Below, piece by piece: positions 1 through 12,300 of a stretch of 64,000 bases of DNA. A model generated the notes under the pieces. It was not told the DNA's origin. It was given only the letters and a program-made list of their open reading frames with translations, and ran no database searches. The stretch's first letter is position 1. Each line of letters opens with the position of its first letter. A program made the translations under genes and the position numbers. Source of the DNA: Limnomonas spitsbergensis (lineage: Eukaryota; Chlorophyta; Chlorophyceae; Chlamydomonadales); assembly GCA_037349105.1 (NCBI GenBank), contig JAYJMM010000009.1, forward strand, positions 1,240,001 to 1,304,000, read 5' to 3'.

Positions 1-1908
1 GGGTGTCTTTCTGAGTGTAGCTTCTGAGGGTGCGGCGAGGGGTGATGGTGTCTTTCTGAGTGTAGCTTCTGAGGGTGCAGCGAGGGGTGAGGGTGTCTTT
101 CTGAGTGTAGCTTCTGAGGGTGCAGCGAGGGGTGAGGGTGTCTTTCTGAGTGTAGCTTCTGAGGGTGTAGCGAGGGGTGATGGTGTCTTTCTGAGTGTAG
201 CTTCTGAGGGTGCAGCGAGGGGTGATGGTGTCTTTCTGAGTGTAGCTTCTGAGGGTGCGGCGAGGGGTGAGGGTGTCTTTCTGAGTGTAGCTTCTGAGGG
301 TGCGGCGAGGGGTGTGGGTGTCTTTCTGTGGATGCATTTCTGAGGGTGCGGCGAGGGGTGATGGTGTCTTTCTGAGGGTAGCTTCTGAGGGTGCGGCGAG
401 GGGTGATGGTGTCTTTCTGAGTGTAGCTTCTGAGGGTGCAGCGAGGGGTGAGGGTGTCTTTCTGAGTGTAGCTTCTGAGGGTGCGGCGAGGGGTGAGGGT
501 GTCTTTCTGAGTGTAGCTTCTGAGGGTGCGGCGAGGGGTGATGGTGTCTTTCTGAGGATGCATTTCTCAGGGTGCGGCGAGGGGTGAGGGTGTCTTTCTG
601 AGTGTAGCTTCTGAGGGTGCGGCGAGGGGTGAGGGTGTCTTTCTGAGTGTAGCTTCTGAGGGTGCGGCGAGGGGTGAGGGTGTCTTTCTGAGTGTAGCTT
701 CTGAGGGTGCGGCGAGGGGTGAGGGTGTCTTTCTGAGTGTAGCTTCTGAGGGTGCAGCGAGGGGTGAGGGTGTCTTTCTGAGTGTAGCTTCTGAGGGTGC
801 GGCGAGGGGTGAGGGTGTCTTTCTGAGTGTAGCTTCTGAGGGTGCAGCGAGGGGTGAGGGTGTCTTTCTGAGTGTAGCTTCTGAGGGTGCGGCGAGGGGT
901 GATGGTGTCTTTCTGAGGATGCATTTCTCAGGGTGCGGCGAGGGGTGAGGGTGTCTTTCTGAGTGTAGCTTCTGAGGGTGCGGCGAGGGGTGAGGGTGTC
1001 TTTCTGAGTGTAGCTTCTGAGGGTGCGGCGAGGGGTGAGGGTGTCTTTCTGAGTGTAGCTTCTGAGGGTGCGGCGAGGGGTGAGGGTGTCTTTCTGAGTG
1101 TAGCTTCTGAGGGTGCAGCGAGGGGTGAGGGTGTCTTTCTGAGTGTAGCTTCTGAGGGTGCGGCGAGGGGTGAGGGTGTCTTTCTGAGTGTAGCTTCTGA
1201 GGGTGCAGCGAGGGGTGAGGGTGTCTTTCTGAGTGTAGCTTCTGAGGGTGCGGCGAGGGGTGAGGGTGTCTTTCTGAGTGTAGCTTCTGAGGGTGCGGCG
1301 AGGGGTGAGGGTGTCTTTCTGAGTGTAGCTTCTGAGGGTGCAGCGAGGGGTGAGGGTGTCTTTCTGAGTGTAGCTTCTGAGGGTGCGGCGAGGGGTGAGG
1401 GTGTCTTTCTGAGTGTAGCTTCTGAGGGTGCAGCGAGGGGTGAGGGTGTCTTTCTGAGTGTAGCTTCTGAGGGTGCGGCGAGGGGTGAGTGTGTCTTTCT
1501 GAGTGTAGCTTCTGAGGGTGCAGCGAGGGGTGAGGGTGTCTTTCTGAGTGTACCTTCTGAGGGTGCGGCGAGGGGTGAGGGTGTCTTTCTGAGTGTAGCT
1601 TCTGAGGGTGCGGCGAGGGGTGAGGGTGTCTTTCTGAGTGTAGCTTCTGAGGGTGCAGCGAGGGGTGAGGGTGTCTTTCTGAGTGAAGCTTCTGAGGGTG
1701 CGGCGAGGGGTGAGGGTGTCTTTCTGAGTGTAGCTTCTGAGGGTGCGGCAAGGGGTGATGGTGTCTTTCTAAGTGTAGCTTCTGAGGGTGCGGCGAGGGG
1801 TGAGGGTGTCTTTCTGAGTGTAGCTTCTGAGGGTGCGGCGAGGGGTGAGGGTGTCTTTCTGAGTGTAGCTTCTGAGGGTGCGGCGAGGGGTGAGGGTGAC
1901 TCTCCGAT
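1..1908. repeat. 45-bp minisatellite, about 42 copies
   Basis: Unit begins GGTGTCTTTCTGAGTGTAGC and continues through GAGGGTGCGGCGAGGGGTGA. Because 45 is divisible by three, long frames open on both strands; they encode only a 15-residue repeat and I do not call them genes. A TGCATTTCTGAGG variant recurs at about 335, 559 and 919, suggesting a longer duplicated block. Probably an intron of gene 1 or its upstream flank. Confidence 0.95.
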
Positions 1909-1950
1909 GGTGCAGCGAGGGGTGAGGATGCTTTTCTGAGTAAAGTTTCT

Positions 1951-2290
1951 CCGGGGCTGAGGGTGCTGAAGGTCTATCCCGGGGATTCTTTCTCAGGGCG
2001 CAGCGAGGGTGCTGAAGGTCTATCCCGGGGATTCTTTCTCAGGGCGCAGCGAGGGTGCTGAAGGTCTATCCCGGGGATTCTTTCTCAGGGCGCAGCGAGG
2101 GTGCTGAAGGTCTATCCCGGGGTTTCTTTCTCAGGGCGCAGCGAGGGTGCTGAAGGTCTATCCCGGGGATTCTTTTTCAGGGCGCAGCGAGGGTGCTGAA
2201 GGTCAATCCCGGGGATTCTTTTTCAGGGCGCAGCGAGGGTGCTGAATGTCTATCCCGGGGATTCTTTCTCAGGGCGCAGCGAGGGTGGGG
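1951..2290. repeat. 46-bp minisatellite, about 7 copies
   Basis: Unit GGGTGCTGAAGGTCTATCCC followed by GGGGATTCTTTCTCAGGGCG and CAGCGA. It shares the GCAGCGAGGGTG end with the preceding 45-bp array. Confidence 0.9.
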
Positions 2291-3287
2291 TTTATTTTCT
2301 GGTCATGGTCTTCAGAGGGTGCGGTCTGATGTTAAAGGTACAATGCTAAGGGTGTTTGCGATGAGGGGAAGGGTGTTTGAGGGTTCATTTCTACAAATGT
2401 TGTAGCTCAAAGGGCAAGGGGTGCTTAACGCACAGACAGGCTAATACTTATTCATATTGGTTCAGCTTCAATTCAGCTACTGTTCAGCTACATGTCACCA
2501 ACAATTTCAGCTACATCCTGGACTACGGCCGTGGGGGCTGATGCTGGAAGCCCTCCTGCTTATGCCACATGCCGTTGGCCGCTCGAGGTTTCAAACCCTT
2601 AACCCTAACCTATAAACCCTAAGCTCGAAAGCCCATGGGCCTAGTGGCCTCTTGGCCTTCATTACCCTTGTCAGGTATTTAGTTCACACATCAACCATCA
2701 CACACGGATTTCGCACCTCCTTCCTTACAGGGCTTTGGGGTTGGCCACACTTGCCCTCACACTTCAACGAACAAACGAGGATTGTGCACCTTGTTCTCGA
2801 GGGTTTCGGGGTTGGCCACACTTGTCCCCACACTTCTACGAACAAACGCAAATTCCACACCTCCAGAGGGCTTAGAGGCTGGTCACACTGGCCACACTGG
2901 TCACACTGGCGTCCACTGTACTTTGATCAGCCACATACTACCATATAGATTTGATTTGCCTTCTCTCGGGAAAAATAAAACGTTTTCATTGAAGAAAGAC
3001 AGAAAGAAAGCTACGCCCTATTAGGGCGTGGAGGTTGAGAAAACAGCGCAGCTTGGGGCCGTAGCCACCTATTTGCCTTCTCTCGGGAAACGTAGAACGT
3101 TTTCTTTTAATGCTGCCCTCAGGGCAAATATCGACACAAAATGCTCTTAATTTGCCGACTGACAACTGGCGTCGATCTTCAATAATCAGTAAATCCATGG
3201 ATCCCTCAAACCCAACAACAACATTAATTATCAGTGAAGGCAAAGCAAATCTACGGTAACCAGTCCGTGACTTTTTTTCACAACCAG
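2291..3287. other. Non-repetitive stretch before exon a
   Basis: Holds short telomere-like words (TAACCCTAACC near 2598), a small CACACTGG repeat (2880-2912) and one dispersed 90-bp element (2991-3068). The element is flanked by near-copies of TTTGCCTTCTCTCGGGAAA. No supported exon found. Confidence 0.5.
2991..3068 (+). repeat. Dispersed ~90-bp element, copy 1
   Basis: GAAAGAAAGCTACGCCCTA, a short palindrome with TAGGGCGTGG, then CAGCGCAGCTTGGGGCCGTA and GCCAC. Same family as 3387-3478, 14677-14766 (reverse), 19326-19418 (reverse), 21648-21720 and 50536-50588 (reverse). Confidence 0.7.
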
Positions 3288-3355
3288 GTTGCCGGAGTCA
3301 GGCGCATGATGTCGGAATGGGTGGAGTGGGCTGCTGCTCACGATATCGCATTCAG
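3288..3355 (+). CDS. GH79-like gene, exon a
   Basis: Acceptor CAACCAG, donor TTCAG|GTGAG. Starts in phase 0 and ends with two bases of the Arg codon completed by the next exon. Encodes [19 protein letters not shown] and so on, the helix just before the nucleophile strand. The preceding exon was not recognised. Confidence 0.65.
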
Positions 3356-6300
3356 GTGAGAGCACTCTGTGGGTTGTGGCCCCAGCAAAGAAAGTAAGGA
3401 AGCTGCGCCCTACCAGGGCGTGGAGGTTAAGGAAACAGCGCAGCTTAGGGCCGTAGCCACATCCGCGCCATTACCATCGGTACCAGCATGATGTTATCAG
3501 TATGCTGTCATAATGTTTTTTATGTTATTTATATCAGAATGGGTGGAGTGGGCTGCTGCTCATGATATGACATCCAGGTGGGTGCACTAAAATGCTTCCT
3601 AAACCCTAAACTCTGTAACCTCATGTATGTTTTTTGCCTCACCCTAAACCCCATGTCTGCTTGATTGCTGCACCTGCCCCAGTACTTAGAATACAAAGTA
3701 TCTGAGGTTGGCTGTCCTTGCGCTGGCTCTATGCCTAACGGTTCACTCTTAACCCTAAACCTTAAACCCTTAACACTTAACCCTGAACCCTAAACCCTGA
3801 AATCCTCATCCATCCCAGGATTGAGGAAATCAGTCATGTCAGATTTGCATTACTCTGCCTTCATGTGTAACCCTCCACTTCACACCCTCACAGCCCTTAA
3901 CCCTCATTTCATCATTTGTCCCAGGATTGAGGATACCAACCGCCTAAGCTTAGGCGGCATGGCAGGAGCTAGCACCAGCCTTGGGGCATGTTGTTCCGAC
4001 CCGCGACCCTCAACCCACTATTTGTGGTTCTCTTACCCACAAGTTTGAGGAGACTAATGATCTCAGGTTGGCTGTCCTTACCCTGGCTTCATGTTTAACC
4101 CCCTTCACTTTAAACCCCCAACTCTAAACCCTCACCTCAAAACCCTCACCTATAACCCCTCAACCCTTTACCCGCAACCCTCATTTGTCACAGGATTGAG
4201 GAGACTAACTCCCTTAGCTTGGGCGGCATGGCAGGGGCAAGCAACACCCTCGGGGCAGCACTGTGGTTTTTGGACTATGCCCTTTCCATGGCTGAGGTGG
4301 GTGGTTGGTAAAAGTAATGTTGGTTGGGAAGTGAAAAGAGAAATGTTGGTGGGCTACATCTGGCTCGTTTGCTATGCCTCTCCCATGGTTGGGGTATAAA
4401 TGGTTGGGAAAAGTAATGTCGGTTGAGTATAGCAATGACAGCTGTTTGCACACTCCCACTCACCCACCCCTTACAAACCCACACACACGCATTCACGCAC
4501 ATGTACGCACACACCACATCTGCCCCCCCCCACACACACATGCACGCACATACATCACACCCACTCACCCTCTATCTCACACGCATGCACCCTAATCAAT
4601 CAGCGCATGGTTTCAACTCCCGCTCACCCTTTCGCATACCTTCCACACACCCTCCCACACCCACCGACACCCTCACACACCCTCCCACTCACACCCTCTC
4701 GCACGCCCACTCAAACACACACCCGTGAACCACTCCCACTCAGATTGGAGTAAGTGGGATCAACTTCCACTCACCCTCCCACTCACACTCACACTCACAC
4801 TCACACTCACACTCCCACTCACACTCCCACTTACATTCACACTCACACTCCCACTCACACTCCCACTCACACTCCCACTCACCCTCCCACTCCCCCTCCC
4901 ACTCACACTCACACTCCCACTCACACTCCCACTCACACTCCCACTCACACTCACACTCACACTCACACCCACTCACACTCCCACTCACATTCCCACTCAC
5001 ACTCACACTCGCACTCACACTCACACTCCCACTCACACTCACACTCACACTCCCACTCACCCTCCCACTCACCCTCCCACTCACCCTCCCACTCACCCTC
5101 CCACTCACACTCCCACTCACACTCCCACTCACATTCCCACTCACACTCCCACTCACATTCCCACTCACACTCCCACTCACATTCCCACTCACATCCCCAC
5201 TCACCCTCCCACTCCCACTCCCACTCCCACTCACATTCCCACTCACATTCCCACTCACCCTCCCACTCCCCCTCCCACCCCCCCTCACACTCACACTCAC
5301 ACTCACACTCACACTCACACTCACACTCACATTCACACTCACCCTCCCACTCACCCTCCCACGCACCCTCCCACTCACACTCACACTCACACTCCCACTC
5401 ACATTCCCACTCACACTCCCACTCACCCTCCCACTCACCCTCCCACTCACATTCCCACTCACATTCCCACTCACACTCCCACTCACCCTCCCACCCACCC
5501 TCCCCCTCACCCTCCCACTCACCCTCCCACTCCCCCTCCCACTCACCCTCACACCCACACTCCCACTCACACTCCCACTCACATTCCCACTCACACTCCC
5601 ACTCACCCTCCCACTCACACTCCCACTCACCCTCCCACTCACCCTCCCACTACCACTCCCACTCACACTCCCACTCACATTCCCACTCACACTCCCACTC
5701 ACCCTCCCACTCACCCTCCCACTCACCCTCCCACTCACACTCCCACTCCCACTCACATTCCCACTCACCCTCCCACTCACATTCCCACTCACATTCCCAC
5801 TCACACTCCCGCTCACACTCCCACTCACCCTCCCACTCACACTCCCACTTAAACTCCCACTCACATTCCGACTCACACTCCCACTCACCCTCCCACTCAC
5901 CCTCCCACTCACATTCCCACTCACATTCCCACTCACACTCCCACTCACACTCCCACTCACATTCCCACTCACACTCCCACTCACATTCCCACTCACCCTC
6001 CCACTCACCCTCCCACTCACACTCCCACTCACACTCCCACTCACATTCCCACTCACACTCCCACTCACATTCCCACTCACATTCCCACTCACACACACAC
6101 TCACACTCACACTCACACTCCCACTCACATTCCCACTCACACTCCCACTCACATTCCCACTCACCCTCCCACTCACCCTCCCACTCAGATTGGAGTAAGT
6201 GGGATCAACTTCCACGGCGCAGCCTGCTTCGCCTACTCGCCAATCTACATTCCCTCGGTGAGACGCAAGCTGAAGAAACGTGAGCAAAATGTCTGAAATT

Positions 6301-9300
6301 TGTTGTTGTTATACAGTTGACGGCTTTACGCACCCTCCCACATTGTTTTCGCAAGGGCCAGGCAGAATGAACCGGGGGGAAACCACCCCACCGACGAGAA
6401 CCAAATAGGACTTACAGACCGCACAGGGAAGAGTGCGCGTATCCCGCGCGGGCAGGTCTGATCGCCTATACCTAGGGATCCGATAAACGTCAGGAAGGAT
6501 TGGAAGCCACACGTAGCCCTTACTTCTTACCTTTTGAAAACCGCAACAAGGAGACCCACGGCAAACCCTGAGGAGCACCTAAACATGTATGTTTCTTAAC
6601 CCTGAACATGTATGTTCCTAAGCCCTAAACATGTATGTTTCTTAACCCTAAACATGTATGTTCCTAAGCCCTAAACATGTATGTTTCTAAACCCTAAACA
6701 TGTATGTTTCTAAGCCCTGAACATGTATGTTTCTTAACCCTAAACATGTATCTTTCTTAACCCTGAACATGTATGTTCCTAAGCCCTAAACATGTATGTT
6801 TCTTAACCCTAAACATGTATGTTCCTAAGCCCCAAACATGTATGTTTCTAAACCCTAAACATGTATGTTTCTAAACCCTAAACATGTATGTTTCTTAACC
6901 CTAAACATGTATGTTCCTAAGCCCCAAACATGTATGTTTCTAAACCCTAAACATGTATGTTTTTAAACCACTAACATGTATGTTTCTTAACCCTAAACAT
7001 GTATGTTTCTGAACCCTAAACATGTATGTTTCTTAACCCTAAACATGTATGTTTCTGAACCTTGAACATGTATGTTTCTAAACCCTTAACATGTATCTTT
7101 CTAAACCCTAAACATGTATGTTTCTAAACCCTAAACATGTATGTTTCTAAACCCTAAACATGTATGTTTCTAAACCCTGAACATGTATGTTCCTAAGCCC
7201 TGAACATGTATATTACTAAACCCTAAACATGTATGTTTCTGAACCCTGAACATGTATGTTTCTGAACCCTGAACATGTCTGTTTCTGGCTTCCGGTGTGC
7301 AGGCCTGCTTGCACAGTAAGCGTAAGAACGGGGAGTCGGCAGGCTGCAACGACACTTGCACCGAAGAGGTATGTGTTAGACTCTGGGGATGTGGGTTCGA
7401 ATCCCACTGGAGTCACCCGAACGATTGGTAAAACGATTGGTAAAACCTCCCGGCGTGAAAAGCCGTAGCTGACCGCTGAGGTCGAGTGAATGATCCACAA
7501 TTGCAATGACGATGGGGAGAACGTGCGTATCCTGATCGGAAAGGTCTGTCCTTAGGGATCGCTAATTTCGTTAATAAGCAAGGAGGATCGGAAACCATTC
7601 GTAGTTCTTACTCCTTACTAATTTGTGTGGGACTCAAATGAACAACTGGCCCCTCCTTCCTACGCACGGAAGGGTTAAGGTTTAGAGGTGAAACCTTAAA
7701 CCCACATCCCCAATCCCTAAATCTCCCCTCCTCCCTACACACAGAAGGTTTTAGGGTTAGAGGTGAAAACCTAAACCCACATCCCTAAATCCCCCCTCCT
7801 TCCTACGCAAGGAAGACAGAAAGAAAACTAGGTTCCGCAGGGGCGTGCGGGTTACCATCTTCACAAGAAGAAAGTATGAACAACACTACGGTGGCAGGTG
7901 GCCCCAGAGTAATATGTTTATTTAAGTGTAAATATTATATACCCCAGGTAAATAAATGTATTTTGAAACTGGTATGAAGAGTGTGAAGTGCATGGGCTGA
8001 GGCCTCATCCGCGCCGTTACCATCTTCACAAGGATGTATAAACAAGAGCTACGGTGACTTGCGCTTTCGGTTATGTTTGTCTGGTGGGTGGGTGGGTGGG
8101 TGGTTGGTCGGTTGGTTGGTCGGTTGGTCGGTTGGTGAGTGGGTGGTTCCTGATGCCGGTCTACGCACGGAAGAGGTGTGCATGGTGTGTGAGGGGGGTG
8201 GGCTCAACGAAATAGACGTCTGCTTTCCCATCCTATGCGTGTGAATGTGTGAAAATGTTTGAAAATGTGTGAGAGGGGTGGGCTCAGCATGATAGACGTC
8301 TGATCTGCCCGTCCTATGCATGAAATATGTGTGAGAGGGGGGTGGGCTCAGCAAAATAAACACACACACACACCCCTTCCTATGCACAACAAATGTGCAC
8401 ATGGTGTGTGTGTGTGTGGATGGGGGGGGCTTTATATAGCGATTAATTTCGTTTTATTAGGATACAGGTATTTTCAATTTGTTTCAGGCGAAAAGGCTTT
8501 ATATTTCGATTAATTCACGACCTGTTACATCAAAGAAAAAATGGGTGCACAGCCTTTGATCATGTAACTTCAGTTGTGCAACCGGTGAAGCAAGCGTCCG
8601 GGCTCCATAAAGTGTGAACTAAGAGTGATTGGTGTGACCTGCAGGCGCTCGTCCCGCATGAGCTGAACGCACCCTTCTATGGGATGGTGCTCATCCAGAG
8701 GGCATTACAGGGCCTGCCAGTGGTGGTGGAGGTGGGTGGACTGGGTGGGTGGGCTGTGTGGGTGGGTGGGCTGGGTGGGCCTAGCGTCAATAGGGGCCCC
8801 GAATAAAACCTTACCTTAAACACAAATATTTACTCTAAACAGGTGGACACTGGTTAGTGAATGGTTACATGGCCTGCCAGTGGTGGTGGAGGTGGGTGGT
8901 CTGGGAGGAGACTAGCGTCATTGGAGCCCCAAATAACCATGTACCCTTAACAAATAGTTACTATTTACAGGTGGCCTATGGTTGGTCAATGGTTACATGG
9001 CCTGCCAGTGGTAGTGGAGGTGGGTGGTCTGGGTGGGCCTAGCGTCATTGGAGCCCCAAATAACCATGTACCCTTAACATAAATAGTTACTATTAACAGG
9101 TGGCCTATGGTTGGTCAATGGTTACATGGCCTGCCAGTGGTGGTGGAGGTGGGTGGTCTGGGTCTGTCGTTGTTGCTATGGGGTATGGGTGCTTACTTAA
9201 TCCACGTCCCCTGATCCACGTCCCCTGATCCACGTCCCCTGATCCACGTCCCCTGATCCACGTCCCCTGATCCACGCCCCCTGATCCACGTCCCCTGATC

Positions 9301-12300
9301 CACGTCCCCTGATCCACGTCCCCTGATCCACGTCCCCTGATCCACGTCCCCTGATCCACGTCCCCCGATCCACGTCCCCTGATCCACGTCTCCTGATCCA
9401 CGTCCCCTGATCCACGTCCCCTGATCCACGTCCCCTGATCCACGTCCCCTGATCCACGTCCCCTGATCCACGTCCCCTGATCCACGTCCCCTGATCCACG
9501 TCCCCTGATCCACGTCCCCTGATCCACGTCCCCTGATCCACGTCCCCTGATCCACGTCCCCTGATCCACATCCCCTGATTTGGGGGGCTCAGATTGGCAA
9601 TAGTCTCCGAGATAGAATCAGTTTGGGACTACAGTATCATCACTGCCCGTGAATAAATAGTTGGGTGAAAACGTCTGTCAGAAAAGTCGGCCCTTTAAAC
9701 TGCGGTCATCCTACTCCTCAAGCTTGCACAAGCAGTTCACAGTTAGGTAGAGGGTCCTGCCCTCAGAAAGTGTAACCAGGGGCAAAACTAAATCTGCTAG
9801 CACTGAACCGGAGAGGACTCGCAAGTCTTCAGAGGGGACAAACTGACGGTTTTGAGCGCAGTGAATAGCCCAATAGCCGCTGGCCAAAGGGGTGCTCCAG
9901 GTAACCAAGGAGCATCAGAAGCTAAAGCGGAGGTTAGGGTGGGTGGGTCCGAAAGTTAGAGGAACTTCAAGCTCAGATGTAAGAGGAACAACTTTTCCGA
10001 CTAAGGTCTTTCATGAGCTTAGATCCTTTACACCCCAGATAGGGCTTTAGGGTTACGATCGAGCATTTCCACTCTTTTAGCCCCCCAAATCCTTCAGGTC
10101 TGTGCATTACTATGCTCTAACCTGGCTCATCCATATCCCCTGATCCACGTCCTCAGTATATATTTATGTATGGAGGTGTTTGGATGGGGTGGGCCTGACA
10201 CCATAGATGACACTTTGATCTTTAATAAGACAATACCTCAACCCTGAACCCTAAATCCAAACCCTGAGCGTAAACCCTAAACCCAAACCCAGACCCTAAA
10301 CCCAAACCATAAACCCTAAACTCAAACATGAAATCAAAACCATAAACATTAACCCTAAACCCAAACCTTGAACCCTAAACATAACCCCTGAACCCAAACC
10401 CTAAACCCTTAAACCTAAACCCTTATCCCTGGGGTTATGTTGGCACAGGGTTGCAGCACCTCTGCTGATGGTGGCTGAGGTGCGTGCACTATTGCAATGC
10501 TTATTTAAAGCGCTAGTTTAGGGTTTAGGGTTTAGGGTTTAGGGTTAAGGGTAGGGTGCCAGCTTTAAAAACATGCATCTACTGCAAGAAAAGAAAGAAA
10601 GACTACGCACTCCGCCAAAGCCTGAGGTGTCAGAACTTCTAACTGCATATTCCATGCCTTGCCCCCTTCCCAACCCTCTTGACACTCTTGACCACCCAGG
10701 GTGTGACTGTTGAGGGCTGCCACTCCCCAGGTGGTATCAAGATGCACGCCCACACCTCCCAAGCCTTCCGAACCTCACAGTCCTTTCACCCCCCCAAAAA
10801 AAACATTTTCATTCCTTTCAAGTTTCGGCCCTTTCAGTCATGTGAGCCCTTTCAACCCTCTTCACACTCTTTACTGTCCCTGGGTGTGAGTGTGAAGGGC
10901 TGTAACCCCCCAGCGGCAGACATCAAAATAAACGCCCTCTCCTTTCAATATTCTGATTGAACTCTATGATTTGAATCCTTTCGACCCACATCATACTCTA
11001 TACCATGTCAGGGTGTGAGTGTGGAGGGCAATCACACTCCAGGGGCTGGCATCAAGATACATGCCCTGTCCTCTCATCATTTTGGATCAAGTCCATAATT
11101 TGAATCCTTTCGAACCTCATCATTCTCAATATCATCTCAATGGTTTGACCCTCTCAATGATTTGAATCCTTTCAACCCTCATATCAGGGTGTGAGTGTGG
11201 AAGGCTGCCACTCCCCAGCGGAAGACATCAAGATGCACGCTTTCACCTCAGAAGGCGATGATGTGCTGCGGGTGGTCATGATAAAGAAGAGTGGAATGGC
11301 GGCTGCTAACGTTTCACTGACGGTGGAGGGTGAGTAATCAATGAGGGGGGGGGCAGTGCACGAACCCGTTTTAGGGGGATGATGTGCTGCGGGTGGTGAT
11401 GGTGAAGAAGAGTGGACTGGGGTTTGCATGGGGCGGAGCGTGCTAGCATTCTAGTGGAGAATGGGTGGTGAATCAGTGTGTGTGTGGGGGGGGGGGGGGG
11501 GTGATCGAAAGGGGGGGGGGGGAGGGAGGGAGCATGAAATGTCCAAGAGCCATGAATAAGTATAATATTCTAGAAAACACGCTTCGGCGTTTTTGTATGA
11601 GGCGGAGCGAGCTAGCATGTAAGTGGAGGGTGGGTGGTGAAGCAGTGTGTGTGGGGGGGTGGGGGGTAGACAGGGGAGGAGGGGGGATACGTGCATGGAG
11701 TGTCCAAGAGCCATGGTAAGAGGAAGGGGGGGAGGGGGGGGTAAAGTTTAGCGAGTAATCAGGGGACATGTTTTCAGGGGGCACAGTCATTTACCAAATG
11801 TCTATATTGCCGACCCTCCCACTCAATCATTTTTCATCAAGGGTCCCCACCTCAAACCTTAATAAGGACCCCAATCCACCCTTGATGGAGGCCTGTACTA
11901 TGAGGGACATACTCGGGAGGCACGGTCATGAAGGGCCCTCCCTTCTCAAACCTTCATAAGAACCCCAATCCACCTTTGATGCATACAGGCACTTACTCAG
12001 GAGGCACAGTCATCTTCCTGACGGCGCCCTTGCTGACATCAGAGATCCAAAACATCACGCTGGCGGGGCAGCAGGTAGGACCGACTCTGATCACAGAAAT
12101 GGGCGCATGCAGTGTATGGAGAGTATAAAGAGCATGGGGTTCATGGAAACCGTGGGGTATTTGGAGTGCATGGAACAGAATGGAGTGCATGGGGCAGAAT
12201 GGACTGCATGGGGGTTCATGGACTGCATGGGGCGGAATGGAGTGCATGGATGTTTTCATGGAGTGCATGGGGCAGAATGAAGATCATGGGGCAGAATGAA

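Noticed and set aside
567..1751. 394-residue minus-strand open frame
   Set aside because: It is only the 45-bp minisatellite read as a 15-residue repeat; no start context, splice structure or composition of a real protein.
4725..6287. Long Thr/Pro/His-, Ser/His- and Val/Ser/Gly-rich frames on both strands
   Set aside because: All come from the 6/12-bp CCACTC array; several frames are open at once.
9105..9571. Three overlapping minus-strand frames with [13 protein letters not shown] repeats
   Set aside because: 14-bp repeat open in all three frames; not coding.
10449..10479. Candidate exon GGTTGCAGC...GGCTGAG between exons d and e of gene 1
   Set aside because: In phase with exon d it reads TGA. 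Exons d and e already join directly in phase 0, so it is not needed. A shifted exon d donor with an acceptor at 10457 would read through, but with weaker support.
10210..10550. Chromosome-end telomere
   Set aside because: The CCCTAAA/TTTAGGG words are short, degenerate, internal and in both orientations; they recur in introns throughout.
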